The notes under the pieces are model-generated. The model worked only from the letters and a program-made list of their open reading frames with translations, had not been told where the DNA came from and made no database searches. Shown in pieces: positions 9,688 through 19,060 of a DNA stretch of 20,074 nucleotides. Position numbers and translations under genes: made by a program. Source of the DNA: Larix sibirica (lineage: Eukaryota > Streptophyta > Pinopsida > Pinales > Pinaceae); assembly GCA_004151065.3 (NCBI GenBank), contig NWUY0300002575.1, positions 35,609 through 55,682 on the forward strand. Direction: 5' to 3'. Position 1 is the first letter of the stretch, and the number at the start of each line of letters is the position of its first letter.

Positions 9688-10160
9688 TGTGATCCGAGTG
9701 GATTTGAGAACCCTCAAAATTTTCACTATCTCAAATTCAAATATGGATGACATTGTTGCATAGGGATCGACGAGATATTTCCAACGATGCTTGAATCTCC
9801 TCAAACAGACATCGTATGAGGAAGATATGGCCTTCTGAAGTTTCGACAAGATAAGTATAAATGATTGGGGGTGCCACTAGAAGAGTGACACGTGGAAACC
9901 ATATAGGTATGTAGCTAACATGACAGCACCTTAAGGTGACATGTGGCAAGTAGTTGATAACTTGACAGGGTTGTACAGTCGAGGTGGACCAATACTACAT
10001 AAACACATGGTAGGGCAAGTACAGATGAACAAATAGCAACTTGACACATATTAGTATAGAATCCAGTCAGCATCTACGTGGCAAGTATCGATGTTAAATT
10101 ATACATCAACAACATCCAATAACCAACTGCATCCACGTCATGTTAAATTATACATACAAA
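9688..10160 (+). repeat. Probable 3' LTR, start only
   Basis: The segment begins TGTGATCC after the polypurine tract. ACGTGG-type motifs recur (about 9887-9893, a C-to-T variant at about 9936, and about 10075-10080), as often seen in LTR upstream control regions. No matching CA terminus, inverted GGATCACA or second LTR is in the window, so the right boundary is a guess and the LTR may be truncated. Confidence 0.4.
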
Positions 10161-10171
10161 TCATATCAGAC

Positions 10172-10312
10172 AAAATGATTTGTTTTAATATGAATACTCT
10201 AAATTTAATCCATGGTGAACCAGCATCAACAAACTAAAATGATTTGTTTTAATATGAATACTCTAAATTTAATCCATGGTCGTCTAATAGATTGAACAAG
10301 CATCAACAAACT
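10172..10312. repeat. Direct tandem duplication, 64 and 77 bp
   Basis: Copy 1 (10172-10235) and copy 2 (10236-10312) are nearly identical from AAAATGATTTG to CATCAACAAACT. Copy 2 holds 13 extra bases after CATGGT, or copy 1 lost them. Confidence 0.9.
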
Positions 10313-10650
10313 AAAAATTGGCGAAGAAACATAATATTGGGAAAGAGGAATTCCTTACAACGTAATTATAATATAAAATTTTACATTATATATCTATTGA
10401 TTATAAGTACACATAATGTAACTTGATACCTTAAAATAAGTGTACATAAAATTGGTGTAAAGGAGGGGATATGTGGTACATGCAACATATAGGTTAATAA
10501 AGTCACATCATATTTTTTTGCTATGTCAATATTATATGTGTTATGTTATATTTGAAAGGTACAAGTTATGTATCATATATTATAATTTATTTATTATGAA
10601 TGAGAAGGGTGATATTTGTATTTAACAAAGTTGGTTTGTGATATATATAT

Positions 10651-10722
10651 AACCATTTTCTCTTTCTTTTCTTTCTTTCTTATATATATAAAGAGAAAGA
10701 GAAAGAGAAAGAAAAGGTGGTT
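10651..10722. repeat. Imperfect inverted repeat with AT loop
   Basis: The left arm (10651-10680, AACCATTTTCTCTTTC then CTTT repeats) is complementary to the right arm (10691-10722, ending GAAAAGGTGGTT) around a TATATATATA centre. RNA or single strands could form a hairpin of about 30 bp. It may be a pyrimidine/purine microsatellite expansion rather than a transposable element. Confidence 0.75.
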
Positions 10723-10750
10723 ATTTAAGTTATTTTAAGTGATTGAATGT

Positions 10751-10852
10751 TTTAAGATTAATGTAAGTTTTGAGGTTGAATTTATGTTCTTATCAAATTT
10801 ATTTAAGATTAATATAGGTTTTGAGGTTGAACTTGTGTTCTTATCAAATTTA
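10751..10852. repeat. 51-bp direct tandem duplication
   Basis: TTTAAGATTAAT...CTTATCAAATTTA occurs at 10751-10801 and again at 10802-10852 with a handful of substitutions. Confidence 0.9.
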
Positions 10853-10942
10853 TACACAAAAGATGAAAAATAATATCCTAATATAGATGAGATACAATAT
10901 TTATTCTTACAAATAATTAAAATAAAATAAATAATGATGTAA

Positions 10943-10950
<8 letters not shown>

Positions 10951-10973
<23 letters not shown>
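10951..10973. repeat. TA dinucleotide microsatellite
   Basis: An uninterrupted AT run of 23 bases follows a poly(A) stretch. The flanking sequence to 11110 is almost pure A/T and contains one unresolved base at 11000. Confidence 0.95.
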
Positions 10974-11109
10974 GCAAACAATTATTTAAATATTAAAATN
11001 ACTAATATTTATTATAAAAATGTTATAATAAATAATAATATACTATAATTAATATAAATATTATCATAATAATATTGTGATATTGTTATAATAATTTATT
11101 TTTTTAATC

Positions 11110-12492
11110 CGAAATAAATAGCATTAGGGGAGAAGCAATCTCAAGAATAACATCCAAATGTGAATATCAAAGGTGCATAAAGAATCTATAGTCAATCTAA
11201 TGCAATTTGTTGATAATGGCTTTATATAATAGAATTGAAACTTGTGGGTAAGATTACTAACCATACACATCAAGTGACATTGCAAAGTTTGGTAGGCTAC
11301 AAAGATGCCACTTGGGTGGAGAGGGAATGACTATGACAAGCTATATGCAGAGGTGAAGGAGTCTCCCATACTGTGGATGTAAAAAATGGCCTCTGAGACA
11401 AAGGAGTAAGGATGCATTATCAAGAGCAATGCATATACATTTAGCATAAGCATAAATGCTCAAAAGTGAGAAAAGTGAACTGCTCTAGAATGATTCATAA
11501 TTATCAATAGTTCTTCCAAAGAGAAATAGCTCAAGAATAGGAAATCCCTTGCCCAAAGTTCTGCTCCACACTCCTTTGGCTTAACAAGAGACATAAATCA
11601 CTCCTTCTTATTCGGTACATGTTGACATCGCGCTATGGCAAGATTTGCAAGCTACAACAAATCAACTAACTCAAACTAAATTTAAAGCGAGCATCATTCT
11701 CCTTTGGCAAGAAGGAACAATTCTTATTGATCTTCATAGAATTATGAGAAATAGATCATACATATGTTGAGTTCAAGTGTGTTGGTTGTATATGTAATTT
11801 TTTAACTATAAATTCATAAAGTTATATATGTAATGTAGTTGTCCTCAATAACAAAGCATTTACCTGGGCTAATTTCTTCCACGTATACCCTTGACTTAAT
11901 GGAGTAGTAGTAAGTACGAAAAGCATCCTATGTGTAGTTATTGCATCATATATAGAGTAAAATGGTAGTTTACCTAGTAGCTATTGACCTAGTTCACTCG
12001 GTTCTATATATAATTATTGACCCAGTTTACCTATTAATGACTCATCTTCTTGAGATATGTGATAGAGGAGGGCAGGAATCGTGACAAGAGAACAAGGATT
12101 ATAGAAAGTCAAAATGGTATTCTTGCTTAATGGGGTGATAATGGTATGGGGATGTTGAGCTTGTGGATGGATCCCTACCTCAAGGATTCCTTTCCCGTGG
12201 CTTGTGCAGAGCGAGTTGCAAGGATTGCTTCAACCTGCATGTATTCAATTTCAAACTAACAGCAATCTTGGAAGCACCTAAATCAGAATGTCAACCTGAT
12301 ATGTAAATATGAATTCAAGGAAATGAAGCTAGAGAAGTAGCATTATGATGAGTAGATACAACTTGGGAATTACTCCCCTTCCTCTTGGGTATCGAAACTT
12401 GCAAAAGAGCTCCTTCTCTTGCTCTCTGAAGGGAATAACTTCTTCTTCCCTCCATGCTACACAAGCTGTGGAGGTGGAGACAATATTTTGTG
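11110..12492. other. No gene recognised; possible LINE trace near 12140
   Basis: Most of this stretch shows no coding or repeat signal. Near 12135-12250 the plus strand reads LWMDPYLKDSFPVAC, resembling the W-x-D...L-x-x-x-F-P pattern after the reverse transcriptase of plant LINEs. It is too short to claim a LINE. Confidence 0.25.
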
Positions 12493-12500
12493 GGTGATTC
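12493..12500. repeat. Left 8-bp target-site duplication (hAT)
   Basis: GGTGATTC directly precedes the terminal CAATG at 12501 and is identical to the bases directly after the right terminus (16323-16330). Eight base pairs is the hAT superfamily duplication length. Confidence 0.8.
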
Positions 12501-12902
12501 CAATGTTATCAGAACCAGCTCGATTTTGAGAAAATCGTTCGATTTGACCGGTTCTGGAACCTTTCTGGGCCAACCAACGACCTCAAACCACTTTTGTCTG
12601 ATTCCATACAAAACCGTCTGGTTTCGATAAGGAACCAGATGTTTTTGTACAGAATCGGCTAGTTTTCTCAAAATCGGCCAATTCCGTGCAATCTTGAGTG
12701 GGGGGTCTTTAAAACATGTTTTTAATTTATTTTTTATTAAAAAACAAAAAAAAAGGCCAAGTCAATGAGGGGGAATAAACCTAGTGCCCCTATTAACCTT
12801 ATAAAAGGAGGTTCCCACCCTCTTCAATCACAATCATTATTTGGGTTTTCTCTTTTATTCATTTGTATGACTCAAGGTACGACCTGTAGTACAGTGTTTT
12901 GT
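12501..12902 (+). repeat. hAT left end, copy 1, with TATA box
   Basis: The segment aligns with 15519-15902 through terminal repeat, ACCGG-rich subterminal DNA, poly(A) block, TATTAACCT and GGTACGAC. A TATAAAAGG box at 12800-12808 would drive inward (rightward) transcription; the other copy has lost it. The related right end expected after about 800 bp is not present here. Confidence 0.75.
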
Positions 12903-13199
12903 TTGACGGTGTGGGAGACTGAATGTACTAGATAGTGGATAGGCTCCAAGTGTTATATGATTACTATTAGATTGTAGAGTCTAGAGTCTACACTATAGTA
13001 TGCTTATATTTTGACTTTAGGGGCCATTTATAGCCTCTTCGTTGATGTACTTTGCTTCAAATATGGATTACACTCAGTGTTATTTTGGTTTTATACACTC
13101 TTACTTGCTATATACATGAGAAACTTTGCATATTTGTGTATAANNTACAACACAAGTGGGCCCAAGACACAGGGAAAACATGGAGGCATTCACGATGAA

Positions 13200-13427
13200 G
13201 GGGACACATAGGGGAGATCAAAAGTTACTCTATCATCATTAAGTCAATGGGATAGTAACACAAGGTGGAGTGGTATGAATTAGATGGAAAGGTCAACTGT
13301 GGAGCCAAAGAAGAGGGGACATAGGGGGAGATCAAAAGTAACTCTATCATCATTAAGTCAATGGGATAGTAACACAAGGTGGAGTGGAATGAATTAGATG
13401 GAAAGGACAACGGTGGAGCCAAAGAAG
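13200..13427. repeat. 114-bp direct tandem duplication
   Basis: Two copies (13200-13313, 13314-13427) share GGGGAGATCAAAAG...TGGAGCCAAAGAAGAGG with few differences. The minus-strand frame across it is a by-product. Confidence 0.9.
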
Positions 13428-13670
13428 AGGGGTAATCCTTGTAAATACCAAGAGCTGTCTTGGTTATTGGTGTGTAAATAAAACAAAAATCTCTTATCCT
13501 CATTAACCTATGACCACTTCTAAAGTTCTACCAGCTATACTCATCAAAACAAATCATTGTAGTGTAACATGAGACATGGGGAAGCACAACATCAATACAA
13601 AGCATAACTATACTGAATCCTTAGGGGTGGCATGGAAACATAAAAATGGCATCATCTGTTGGCTTTCTCA

Positions 13671-13925
13671 TCACTGACGTCTTCTGGGGCATATGCATCT
13701 AGACTTTGGCATCACAGCTGAAGCAAAAATGGGTGCAAAAATCCCCATACTGTATGTGGTAAAACAGTACCCATGACATGCATTGAAGTACCAATACAAA
13801 ACCCCATTAAGGACCTTGAAGAGCTGGAAACCCTTGCAAATCTTATCAGCACACATGATGCAAAAGCGAGGACTTTTAACCAAAGTGCTGTTTCCCTTTA
13901 CATACCAAACGAAGACTTGAAACCC
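13671..13925 (-). CDS. Short cysteine-rich reading frame, unrecognised
   Basis: A leftward frame open for about 85 codons, without a clear ATG at its true start, reads through F-Q-V-F-V-W-Y-V-K and then C-I-M-C, K-I-C-K, C-H-G-Y-C and C-I-C-P to a double stop. Cysteine pairs and aromatic residues give it some coding character. Codons before 13883 are open as well, so it could be an exon piece captured inside the hAT unit. No family is recognised and it may be chance. Confidence 0.2.
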   Translation of the reverse strand, partial: GFQVFVWYVKGNSTLVKSPRFCIMCADKICKGFQLFKVLNGVLYWYFNACHGYCFTTYSMGIFAPIFASAVMPKSRCICPRRRQ

Positions 13926-14338
13926 CTAAAGTGAACAAACAAACAAAAAGCCATCTGTAAAGAGAATACACTAATATCAACAAGCAGTAACACTCAACAG
14001 CAAAGTAGTGAGTTAAAGGCAGTGGGAAGAGGACAAGTAGTGATCACTCACTCAGAGAAAGCCAATTTCAAACAGTAATTAGTTGTGGAGGATAGCAAGA
14101 AAAAAGGGAATGGTCAGGAGAGACGATAATTTCAGTGACGGTTTTTCTTTCTAATTTGTGGACTGCTAAATGATGTCATTCTGACATAAATTATAATACT
14201 ATAGTTATTATTTATTATTGTAATCTAATAAAATCAGACAGACATGTGTTAAGCAAACTTGAGAGAATCCTTACTAGTTCTATTCATAAAGTTGCTGGAG
14301 AAGCTTTTATCAATTCAATAAAAATGTTAATGTTTCAG

Positions 14339-14515
14339 ATGTGCTGAATGATTTTAATCTCCAGGTACACAAAGAGCTTCAAGACACAATGGCACAGTTG
14401 GAGGCTATCCGTCATGAGATTAGAAATATATCAATAATGAATCCTACTCCTATGACCCGTAGAATAATTGAGGATTCAGCGTCCATGCCTCCTAATGATG
14501 ATCATGTTGACAAAG
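14339..14515 (+). pseudogene. Candidate captured host-gene exon with splice sites
   Basis: A 177-bp open stretch is bounded on the left by TTAATGTTTCAG, a good intron acceptor, and on the right by AAAG|GTATGG, a good donor. The encoded 58-59 residues (for example LQVHKELQDTMAQLEAIRHE, then PMTRRIIEDSASMP) look like an amphipathic helix followed by a flexible acidic tail, a typical protein-like composition. The length is a multiple of three, so the exon could be skipped without a shift. No other exons of the gene were identified nearby, fitting a captured fragment inside the hAT unit or an exon of a broken gene. The family is not recognised. Confidence 0.4.
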
Positions 14516-14778
14516 GTATGGTTTTGATTCCTAATTAATTCTTTGAATTTTTCTCAGAATTGGGTGTAAGGTTCAGTGTTAGACATCTCTCTGTTTTTGA
14601 GATTTTCATGTTATATTTAAAACTGGATAATCAAGATTTCTTTTGTAATGCATGATAAAGTATGGGCATTTTCTTCTCATGCTCACTAAAGAATGGGATG
14701 TAGTAAAAGTAGTTAGCTAGCTGGGAGAATTGTTGGCCATTGGACCATTGATCATCTCTAGTGCTGAAATTAAGCTGA

Positions 14779-14854
14779 GTGCCCAATGTTTTAAATGGGT
14801 CTGTCCATAAATGACAGTGCCCCATGTCTTAAATGGGTCTATCCACAGATGACC
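14779..14854. repeat. 38-bp direct tandem duplication
   Basis: GTGCCCAATGTTTTAAATGG (14779) is repeated as GTGCCCCATGTCTTAAATGG (14817), each continuing GTCTRTCCAYARATGAC. Confidence 0.85.
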
Positions 14855-15289
14855 TGTAAACTTTGGATCCCTCTCTCTCACACTATATTTTTGGGAATGC
14901 TAAATTTGGAGAATACTTCACCCATCAAAATATTCAGCTTTATCTTCTCCCTTATATGATATAGGGCAAGGATTAAATCTTCCCATCTTTATTGAGCTGA
15001 AAGGTGCTTACTATAGCCTAGCATGAGAAAGATGTGTAACATTACGTAATGGTGATGTGGCATAGGTTGGCCAAATATAATTGTTAAGATAAATTAGAAG
15101 GGGGAAGCTCCAGAGACGAGGTGGCTCAGATTTTAGGCAAGCTAAGAGAGTCTTGGGGAGTGAGAGAGGTAGTGATTAGAGATTGCAAGATTCTGGTGGA
15201 GGATGAAATGATGATGATTTTTGGGTGCAATGGTGGAAGTGATGGATCTGATCAATGTGGTGCTAGAGAGTGTTGTATTGGAGACATCT

Positions 15290-15497
15290 CATACCCAACG
15301 GTGGGATTTCTTTCTAGTCTAATATTGGCCCCTCTTCTACTAAATATTTGGATGGAGGGTGGCTGAACCACTAGCTGCAATATCGGCTAGTAACCTTGAG
15401 GGACTTGATTAGATTTGAACCTGTGACCTATGGCCTTTCCATCAAGCAACATGCCTTGGGTGGATGGTTCAAATGATTGAGCTATCCACTTGAGGCG
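15290..15497 (-). mobile_element. tRNA-derived SINE, minus strand
   Basis: On the minus strand TAGCTCAATCAT (15473-15484) is an RNA polymerase III A box and GGTTCAAATCT (15411-15421) a B box, at the spacing of a tRNA-derived head. The head starts near GCCTCAAGTGG (15487-15497). The body continues leftward through CAAGTCCCTCAAGG. The 3' end and target duplications could not be placed. It ends about 20 bp from the inner hAT left end. Confidence 0.55.
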
Positions 15498-15518
15498 ATA
15501 TATATTGAGCTATCAAAC

Positions 15519-16322
15519 CAATGTTATTAGAACCGGCTTGGAACTGGCAAAAACCGGCCGGTCCAACCGGGTCCATGAGCTTACTGGGCCAACCATTGAA
15601 TTCTGACCGCTTTTGGCAGGTTTCGTGCGGAACCAGCCGGTTTTCTCAAATTGGCCGGGTTTTGTATGGAACCGAACGGTTCCGTACAACTTTGTTGTGG
15701 GGCCAAACAAACATGATTTTGAATTTTTTTAATTAAAAAAAAAAAAGAGGACATGTCGGCTTAGGATTATTAACCTAATGGCCCTACAAAACTTAGAAAT
15801 TAGCGTTGGCACCCTCATATTCCATCACACTCATTGTTGGAGTTTTCTTGCGGCTGGGCTGTGCGTACTGACTATGGTACGACGACTGTATGGGTGTTTT
15901 GAAGCAGAGGTACAATCGATTTGCTGAGGAGAGGAGGGACGACTGAGATATTGATATATTATTTAAATTTGGTGCTATTTGTTACAAGTTCATTGTTCAT
16001 TAGATTTTATGCTTAGAATGGCTTTGAATGGGCAGCTACGGCCCTGGATAGGGTTGACTTGGTAATTGGTTAGTGCATTGTTGGGGTTAGTTAGCAACTT
16101 AGCATACTATTCAGTGCATGGGTTAGTTAGCATATTGTTCAGTGTTTAGTGCAGTGGGTCCTTTGAAGTTTGAAATCATATGAATTTATGAATATATATT
16201 TATTTTTTGAAAATATGAATATTTTATGTATTTTTGCTCAACCGGTTTTTTTCTTGGTTTTTGTCTGATTCTGGGCCCTAGGGTCAGTTGATTTGAACAC
16301 CGGTCTGGTTCTAATAACATTG
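15519..16322. mobile_element. hAT-family copy 2 (about 804 bp)
   Basis: The segment begins CAATGTTATTAGAACC and ends with the inverted match GGTTCTAATAACATTG, giving a 16-bp perfect terminal inverted repeat that makes a complete small non-autonomous element by itself. Subterminal DNA is rich in ACCGG/CCGGT motifs. However, the 8 bp on its left (TATCAAAC) do not match the 8 bp on its right (GGTGATTC), which instead match the left flank of copy 1. Confidence 0.7.
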
Positions 16323-16330
16323 GGTGATTC
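16323..16330. repeat. Right 8-bp target-site duplication (hAT)
   Basis: GGTGATTC follows the right terminus and matches 12493-12500. It is also the left arm of a small inverted repeat GTGATTC-TAGA-GAATCAC. Confidence 0.8.
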
Positions 16331-16642
16331 TAGAGAATCACATGAGGCAAAGGCATGGATTAATTTAGGCAAACTCTAAAAGCTAGGCTTTAGTTGAGTT
16401 TCTAGGTTGTTCCTCTTGTTCATGCTATATCTCCAACAATTGTTCCTCTTGTTCCAGTTGTCCAACATTTATTGGAGAAGGAAGCCAACTTCATCGCCAC
16501 AATTAAATGATGATCTTCAAAAATCCAAGAACAAACTTTAAATATTTAATGTTAACATTGAGAAAGCATTAATCCACCTCCATGATATGTCTATAAAATG
16601 TTCTCTCGCTTTTTAAGTTAATTAAAATTGTCCCTAACCCTA

Positions 16643-16756
16643 GCCTTGATAAGATGCCAAATAAAACTGTAAAGTTGTTGGCCTTGATAAGATGCCAAAT
16701 AAGACTATAAATTTGTTGGCCTTGATAAGATGCCAAATAATACTATAAAGTTATTG
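16643..16756. repeat. Three tandem 38-bp units
   Basis: GCCTTGATAAGATGCCAAAT starts at 16643, 16681 and 16719, each followed by AAxACTRTAAAxTTRTTG. Confidence 0.95.
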
Positions 16757-16909
16757 ATTGATTGAGATAAAGCACTTATAAATGTTGAATGGTAGAGAGA
16801 GAAAAAAAATCAAATGTGTTCATAAAAACTTAGGTTAAGAGAGCAACATATACATGGATAGTATGTGAAAAAATAAATAAAACAAGGGAAGTTTCAAGCC
16901 ACTTAGAGG

Positions 16910-17143
16910 GCAACTTGGCTACTGATTGACCATGAAGGTTAACATGAATTTTAACCAAATTTTATTAGCATAAATCTCGGTACAATGTGGTAGAAAATTA
17001 GAACAAATTTGGTGGGGAACTCGTCCAGTAGAGCAACTTGGCTATTGATTGACCATGAATTCTAACAAAAATTTTATTAACATAAATCTCAGTACATTGT
17101 AGTAGACATTTAGAACAAATTTGTAAGGAAACTTTAGTGGCAC
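16910..17143. repeat. 123-bp direct tandem duplication
   Basis: GCAACTTGGCTAxTGATTGA begins at 16910 and again at 17033. Both copies continue through ATAAATCTCRGTACA and TTAGAACAAATTTG with moderate divergence. Confidence 0.9.
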
Positions 17144-17374
17144 CATTGGCGACACTAGTGTGAGATAGATTCAACATAAATTTTGTAGAGTGATATAAGG
17201 TTGCAGGATGAACATTTGGCCTCCACAATCCTTATGACAATTGAACTAAGACTTGCATGTCAAATCACAATAATAAAATCTATTAGATCTAGTGGTAACG
17301 CCAATTAATCGTTGGTAAATGTGGCAATGACTCTCAATGATGCAAAATCATGTAAGCAGACTCACCTAAGATGA

Positions 17375-17577
17375 TGTAAGTTGTGAGCAGAAGGTCTCGG
17401 GGTCAAATCCCCGAGTGGCTATACATTGTTATCTAAGGGTCTCACTTGATTTCCCCATCGGGTTAGCTCCGTAATTAGAGCGAACAGGGTGCGACCCCTT
17501 CGGGTGGGCCCCCTGTGATTTCTTACCATGGACGTAGCAGCCCCGTTGGGGGGTTTGTGAACCACATGTGAAAAAAA
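17375..17577 (+). mobile_element. SINE with 15-bp target duplications and poly(A) tail
   Basis: The element lies between two perfect copies of ACTCACCTAAGATGA (17360-17374 and 17578-17592) and ends in a short A run (17571-17577). Those are the marks of LINE-assisted retroposition. Near its start it has a B-box-like GGTCAAATCCC (17401-17411) inside a perfect 7-bp stem CTCGGGG/CCCCGAG, like a tRNA T arm with one loop base missing. The A box expected 30-50 bases further upstream is absent, so the copy is 5'-truncated or was made from a shortened transcript. The body (17440-17560) is GC-rich and structured, unlike the surrounding DNA. Confidence 0.85.
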
Positions 17578-17592
17578 ACTCACCTAAGATGA

Positions 17593-18954
17593 ACCATAGT
17601 AGATCCCAAAACAAGTCTTTTTTGCATTGCCTAGTGATCAAAGAAAAGAATGTCGATGTTAGCATTCTTTAAATTCTAATCCAGTTGAGTATCATTTCAT
17701 TTATGGGATTTATAGTAGTGAAATTCAAATTTACAAAGGAAGGATTTTACGGTTGTAGTCATATCATCCTCTATTTAAATGGTTATACAAGTTGAAATTG
17801 CATTAGTCTTGGAGAATTTATAAAAATAAAGTGAAATGAAATTCAAATTAATTTATGATACTTATTGGATTTAGGATACTTTTAAGATGCCTCAAGTGCC
17901 AATTAACTGCATAATCATCTTTAAGCACCTCAACTCCTGAAGTTATTCAATCTTCAACTTGAATCCATACCGTCTGACCAAACAACAATTACATCAATTA
18001 AAATCAGTGAGAAAGGTCTAGCATACATTGACCAAGAACGCAAGTGCACAGAAATAACTAGTTCCCTAAGATAATCATATTATTTCATATGATCTTTACA
18101 TAAACAAGAAAAACTAGTATTATATGGCTTATAAAGTGCTAATATTTGATACTTGTTGAACAAACGTTTGATGTAAAATGAATCCCATTCAGAGAAACAT
18201 ATATCAACGAACTCATGAATAGTTATGACAATGCATGACCCCAACTAAGTTTCCGGGCTGTGGGTGCATGGAAAACACTCTTTGAATTAGGGGAGAAGGA
18301 TTTGTAAAGGGTATGCATATTAAATTTTATGTATATGAAAATAAATTATTAAAATTTAAAAATCACAACTAGAATGGAATTTTGTAAATCATTTGCAATT
18401 GAAATTAATCATTCATATAAAATAGAAATAGTACAACATACATGTAACAAAAAAACATGCATAATATATATGTATTATCAAACGACATCCATGTCTCTGA
18501 ATTCTCATTCAAAATTGAACAATCATATAATGAGTAGAAAAACCATAAACTTGATGGCCATTTACAGATTATCTTGACCACTGGGCAATCCATACTAGCA
18601 AATATCTGGTATTGAAGAAGGGATGAGTTATGCGGCAATGTTCATTAATCTTCTATCATGCTTCCTCTCCCCGCCTTCAACGGATTTCAGAAGGTCGACA
18701 ACGGTTTTGCTTCAACACAAGCAGGTAGCAAAATAAAATATAGTGTTGGAGTTTCAAATAGATTCAATGAGTTAGAGATTGTGTATACTATGCATTGAAG
18801 AGTACGAATTATACACTAGCATTTAATTGTACAAATTATGATTAGTGAAGTGTGTTCTAACATTAATAGAAAAACCACATAGACCATCACTTTAGTGAAG
18901 TGGGACAATGTAAATTATATAAATCATTATAGTGAAGAAGGACAAGATAATTGA
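17593..18954. other. AT-rich DNA, no gene recognised
   Basis: There are no long coding frames or repeats. A short, relatively GC-rich patch at 18599-18733 is open on the plus strand and ends near CAG|GTAGCA, but is too short to call an exon. Confidence 0.4.
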
Positions 18955-19060
18955 GGCCAGCAATGTAGCTCACTTGGTGAGTGATGAGGCCGGCGCTTTC
19001 TGATAGTGTAGGGCGGGGTTCAATTCCCCTGTACTCTTTCGCATGAAAAGAAAAAAAAAA
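18955..19060 (+). mobile_element. SINE-like tRNA-derived unit
   Basis: The unit has A box TAGCTCACTTGG (18966-18977), a D-arm-like CTCA/TGAG stem, B box GGTTCAATTCC (19017-19027) inside GGGG/CCCC, and an A-rich tail (19046-19060). Acceptor ends do not pair and the A-B spacing is long, so it is not a working tRNA gene. No target duplication was found, so it may be an old or head-only SINE. Confidence 0.6.

Larger units (their letters stand above)
12501..16322. mobile_element. Composite, non-autonomous hAT-type transposon (3.8 kb)
   Basis: The left terminus CAATGTTATCAGAACCAG and the right terminus (inverted CAATGTTATTAGAACCAG) differ at one of 18 positions. CAATG fits the hAT end consensus YARNG. 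Both ends are bordered by GGTGATTC. Inside, a second family-related left end at 15519 lacks a matching flank, so the unit looks like two elements mobilised together or rearranged. The interior (about 13146-15518) holds a tandem duplication, a short cysteine-rich frame, a candidate host exon, and a minus-strand SINE. No BED zinc finger or hAT dimerisation region is visible, so transposase would have to come from elsewhere. An unresolved pair of bases at 13144-13145 means a misjoin inside must be excluded. Confidence 0.75.

Noticed and set aside
9375-9692. Open frames on both strands over the 13-bp repeats
   Set aside because: A repeat without stops opens frames by chance; the 13-bp period does not keep a codon phase.
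12135-12250. Possible LINE fragment (LWMDPYLKDSFPVAC)
   Set aside because: Resemblance to the tryptophan/FP pattern of plant LINEs is short and no reverse transcriptase is nearby.
12315-12671. 118-codon minus-strand frame
   Set aside because: It crosses the hAT terminus at 12501, so it joins flank and transposon end by chance.
15513-15736. Frames on both strands rich in Pro, Thr and Arg
   Set aside because: They result from the ACCGG/CCGGT subterminal motifs of the hAT end.
16324-16341. Near-palindrome GTGATTC-TAGA-GAATCAC as an excision footprint
   Set aside because: The element is still present, and the right arm lies outside the duplication, so it more likely belonged to the target site.
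18599-18733. Possible GC-richer exon ending CAG|GTAGCA
   Set aside because: Only about 44 codons, a stop immediately upstream and no recognisable protein; insufficient for an exon call.
18955-19040. Functional tRNA gene
   Set aside because: A and B boxes are present, but the acceptor ends do not pair and no anticodon arm can be placed; a SINE head explains it better.
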